DNA from: Fen-1258 sp027348115
GTDB taxonomy: Bacteria > Bacteroidota > Ignavibacteria > Ignavibacteriales > Melioribacteraceae
Direction: 5' to 3'
Assembly: GCA_027348115.1 (NCBI GenBank)
Contig: DAIEQA010000086.1
Location: 1 to 8,624, forward strand
Length of the DNA stretch: 8,624 bases
Every line of letters begins with the position of its first letter. Within the stretch, counting starts at the first letter, position 1. Below, one piece after another: positions 6,525 through 8,624 of the stretch. The translations under genes and the position numbers were made by a program. The notes below the pieces were generated by a model. The model did not search any database and was not told the DNA's origin. It was given only the letters and a program-made list of their open reading frames with translations.

Positions 6525-8454
6525 AATTGTGATTAGTTTTATTTTTTATCTCTTCAAGAATTTGATTTTTACATTCTTCAACGGAGATACTGCCTTTATC
6601 GCCGACTTTATGTTTACGCACCGAAACTGTACCGGCTTCTTTTTCCTTTTCACCAACTACCAACATATACGGCACTTTATGAGTTTCCCAGTCGCGAATT
6701 TTATAGCCGATCTTTTCATTTCGTTCATCAAGTTGTGCTATTACGCCGCTGGCTTTTAATTCATCTGTAACTTTTTGAGCATAATCCATAAAATTTTGAG
6801 ACACCGGCAGAACAGCCGCTTGAACAGGCGCCAACCATGTTGGAAATGCGCCGGCGTAATGTTCAATTAAAATTCCCATAAACCGTTCGATAGAACCAAG
6901 CAATGCACGGTGAACCATAAACGGACGATGTTCCTTGCCGTCCTCACCTATATAACTCATCTTAAATCTTTCCGGTTCATTAAAGTCGAACTGAATTGTA
7001 CTTAGCTGCCATTCGCGGTTAAGCGCATCTTTAATTTTTATATCTATCTTCGGCCCGTAAAATGCTCCGCCGCCTTCGTCAATTTCATATTTTTGATTTT
7101 CTTTTTCAAGCGCATGTTTAAGAGAATTTGTTGCCTTCTCCCATGATTCATCATCGCCTACAGAACCTTCCGGTTTGGTTGCAACATAAAAAGCTAAATC
7201 TTCAAAGCCAAACGACTTAAGCATGTATCGCGAGAATCTGACTACTTCGATAATCTCGTCTTCCATTTGCTCGTGTGTGCAGAAGATGTGCGCATCATCT
7301 TGAGTAAATCCTCTTACACGAAGCAAGCCATGAAGTACGCCGCTTTTTTCATATCGATATACTGTTCCAAGCTCCGCCCATCGCAAAGGCAGATCGCGGT
7401 ACGAACGCAAGTTGGTTTGATAAATCATTATATGGAAGGGGCAGTTCATCGGCTTAACAAAATAATCTTGCTCGTCAATTTTCATTGGTGAGTACATACT
7501 ATCTTTATAGAAACCTAAATGACCGCTAGTTTCCCACAACCAGCTCTTACCCATGTGCGGTGTATAAAGCAGCTCATAACCGTTTTCAAGATGAGCAGCG
7601 CGCCAAAAAGTTTCGATTGTATTTCGAACGCGAGCGCCTTTAGGATGCCAGTAGATTAAACCGGCGCCGGCTTCATCATGAATACTAAATAGATCCAGCT
7701 GCTTGCCAAGCTTTCGGTGATCTCGCTTCTTAGCTTCTTCAAGGAATAATAAATAATCATCAAGCATTTTTTTCTTAGGGAAAGAAATGCCGTAAATTCT
7801 TTGCATGCGTTTATTATGTTCGTCACCCCGCCAGTATGAACCCGACACTGTGAGCAGCTTCACAAATTTTATTTTTCCAACATCCGGTACGTGCGGACCA
7901 GTACACAAATCGGTGAACTCACCTTCATCGTAGATACTAATCACTTCATTCGACTCATCAAGTTCACTTAGAATCTCAAGTTTATAATTATCGCCCTTCT
8001 TCTCAAAAAATTTAACCGCTTCTTTCTTCGGCAATTCTGTTCTCTTGAACGGATTTTTTTGAGAAGTAATTTCCACCATCTTCTTTTCTATTTTAAGAAG
8101 ATCATCCTCGGTAAGAGCGGTGTTTATATCAATATCGTAATAGAAACCGGATTCAATTGCCGGACCTACGCCAAACTTTGCTTCGGGATAGAGCGTCTGT
8201 ATGGCATGAGCCATTAAATGCGATGTAGAATGCCAGTATGTATGTTTTCCTTCGGGATCGTCGAACGTAAAAATTTGTAAAGAAGCGTCTTGATTAATCG
8301 ATGTCGAAAGATCGCGTTCGTTCCCATCGATCTTAGCCACCAATGCTTCATCGGCAAGTCTGTTCGAAATTGACTTAGCAATTTCGAATGCGGTTAATCC
8401 TTTATCGAATTCTTTAACCGATCCGTCTGGGAATTTTATTTTAATTTTATCCAT
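6523..8454 (-). CDS. thrS: Threonyl-tRNA synthetase
   Basis: Class II synthetase that charges tRNA-Thr in the cytoplasm and edits mischarged Ser-tRNA-Thr. At 643 residues it is full length (642 in E. coli). Domains are: TGS at 1-63; the editing domain at about 65-225, with the zinc-like site H75, H79, C184 and H188 (HSTSH, CTGPH); the catalytic core at about 245-535; and the anticodon-binding domain at about 540-640. Zinc ligands that recognise threonine are C338 (MNCPFH), H389 (DDAHIF) and H515 (HRALLGSIERF, motif 3). Motif 2 is around 366-391 (YRYEKSGVLHGLLRVRGF). All match E. coli C334, H385 and H511 in order. The start is ATG 8454-8452, correct for the TGS domain, but no good Shine-Dalgarno precedes it. 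A terminator ends only 11 nt upstream. The gene is complete and editing-competent by its residues. Confidence 0.98.
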   Translation of the reverse strand: MDKIKIKFPDGSVKEFDKGLTAFEIAKSISNRLADEALVAKIDGNERDLSTSINQDASLQIFTFDDPEGKHTYWHSTSHLMAHAIQTLYPEAKFGVGPAIESGFYYDIDINTALTEDDLLKIEKKMVEITSQKNPFKRTELPKKEAVKFFEKKGDNYKLEILSELDESNEVISIYDEGEFTDLCTGPHVPDVGKIKFVKLLTVSGSYWRGDEHNKRMQRIYGISFPKKKMLDDYLLFLEEAKKRDHRKLGKQLDLFSIHDEAGAGLIYWHPKGARVRNTIETFWRAAHLENGYELLYTPHMGKSWLWETSGHLGFYKDSMYSPMKIDEQDYFVKPMNCPFHIMIYQTNLRSYRDLPLRWAELGTVYRYEKSGVLHGLLRVRGFTQDDAHIFCTHEQMEDEIIEVVRFSRYMLKSFGFEDLAFYVATKPEGSVGDDESWEKATNSLKHALEKENQKYEIDEGGGAFYGPKIDIKIKDALNREWQLSTIQFDFNEPERFKMSYIGEDGKEHRPFMVHRALLGSIERFMGILIEHYAGAFPTWLAPVQAAVLPVSQNFMDYAQKVTDELKASGVIAQLDERNEKIGYKIRDWETHKVPYMLVVGEKEKEAGTVSVRKHKVGDKGSISVEECKNQILEEIKNKTNHN

Positions 8455-8465
8455 AGTTTCACAAT

Positions 8466-8489
8466 AAAAAAAATCGGAGTTGACTCCGA
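8466..8489 (-). terminator. Intrinsic terminator or attenuator between tRNA-Val and thrS
   Basis: On the minus strand TCGGAG (8489-8484) pairs with CTCCGA (8479-8474) around a TCAA loop, followed by eight consecutive T (8473-8466). It begins 7 nt after the mature 3' end of the tRNA and ends 11 nt before the thrS ATG. It probably terminates the tRNA transcript. Because there is no room for a promoter before thrS, it may act as an attenuator that part of the transcription reads through. Confidence 0.8.
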
Positions 8490-8496
8490 ATGTTTG

Positions 8497-8570
8497 TGGG
8501 TTCTATAGGATTCGAACCTATGACCTTCTGCACGTCAAGCAGACACTCTAGCCAACTGAGCTAAGAACCC
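8497..8570 (-). tRNA. tRNA-Val (anticodon GAC)
   Basis: A 74-nt complete cloverleaf on the minus strand. The acceptor stem GGGTTCT pairs with AGAACCC. The D-stem is GCTC/GAGT with one G-U pair and a GG-containing D-loop. The anticodon stem is TCTGC/GCAGA with loop TTGACGT, giving anticodon GAC, which reads valine codon GUC (and GUU if wobble permits). The variable loop is AGGTC. The T-stem ATAGG/CCTAT carries loop TTCGAAT. The discriminator base is A. The 3' CCA is not encoded: the next bases are CAA, so it must be added after transcription. Confidence 0.95.
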
Positions 8571-8624
8571 GAAAGTATTAAAACGTCATTTTGATTGCTT
8601 AGTTATTGATTGTACCGAGGGCCG

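Noticed and set aside
8571..8600. TAATAC just before tRNA-Val looks like a -10 box
   Set aside because: It lies only four bases before the mature tRNA 5' end, so the start site would fall inside the tRNA, and there is no matching -35 box.
8612..8624. Minus-strand CGGCCCTCG at the right edge could be the 3' acceptor end of another tRNA upstream of tRNA-Val
   Set aside because: Only about nine bases are visible and no cloverleaf can be tested, so the call cannot be supported. More sequence to the right would settle it.
1..8624. Search for mobile elements, CRISPR arrays, toxin-antitoxin pairs, phage or defence genes
   Set aside because: No direct-repeat arrays, inverted-repeat ends, transposase-like frames or unexplained gene cassettes are visible. 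Apart from the small coiled-coil gene, all protein genes are conserved housekeeping genes.

Overview
The window looks like a chromosomal core region from a bacterium of the Bacteroidota/Chlorobiota/Ignavibacteriota assemblage, most plausibly an Ignavibacteria-type organism. This is an inference from three things: AT-rich DNA, the gene order thrS-infC-rpmI-rplT-pheS-pheT-(coiled-coil gene)-zapA-rny, and clear Shine-Dalgarno sequences (GGAGGA, AGGTGA, AAGGAG, AGAGAGG). Typical Bacteroidia largely lack such Shine-Dalgarno sequences. No 16S rRNA or other taxonomic marker is present, so the placement is tentative.

Every supported gene is on the minus strand, so transcription runs from high to low coordinates. 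At the right end lies a tRNA-Val(GAC) gene (8570-8497), followed by an intrinsic terminator or attenuator (8489-8466). Then come thrS (threonyl-tRNA synthetase), infC (initiation factor IF3, with the rare start codon ATC), rpmI (ribosomal protein L35) and rplT (L20). A strong intrinsic terminator (5410-5366) separates these from pheS and pheT, the two subunits of phenylalanyl-tRNA synthetase. pheT is followed with zero spacing by a small coiled-coil protein gene that starts with TTG, and then by zapA, the FtsZ-ring stabiliser. Next is a 250-nt non-coding stretch that folds like a 6S RNA. Last is rny (RNase Y), whose 3' part runs off the left edge.

Functionally this is a translation block (two aminoacyl-tRNA synthetases, an initiation factor, two large-subunit proteins, one tRNA) joined to a small cell-division module (coiled-coil protein plus ZapA), an RNA-polymerase-regulating RNA candidate and the membrane-anchored mRNA-decay nuclease RNase Y. 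I see no mobile elements, CRISPR arrays, phage genes or defence genes. The longer plus-strand open frames all lie antisense to these conserved genes and look like shadows. The parts most worth a second look are the ATC start of infC, the 6S-like RNA, the unnamed coiled-coil gene between pheT and zapA, and the terminator placed only 11 nt before the thrS start codon.
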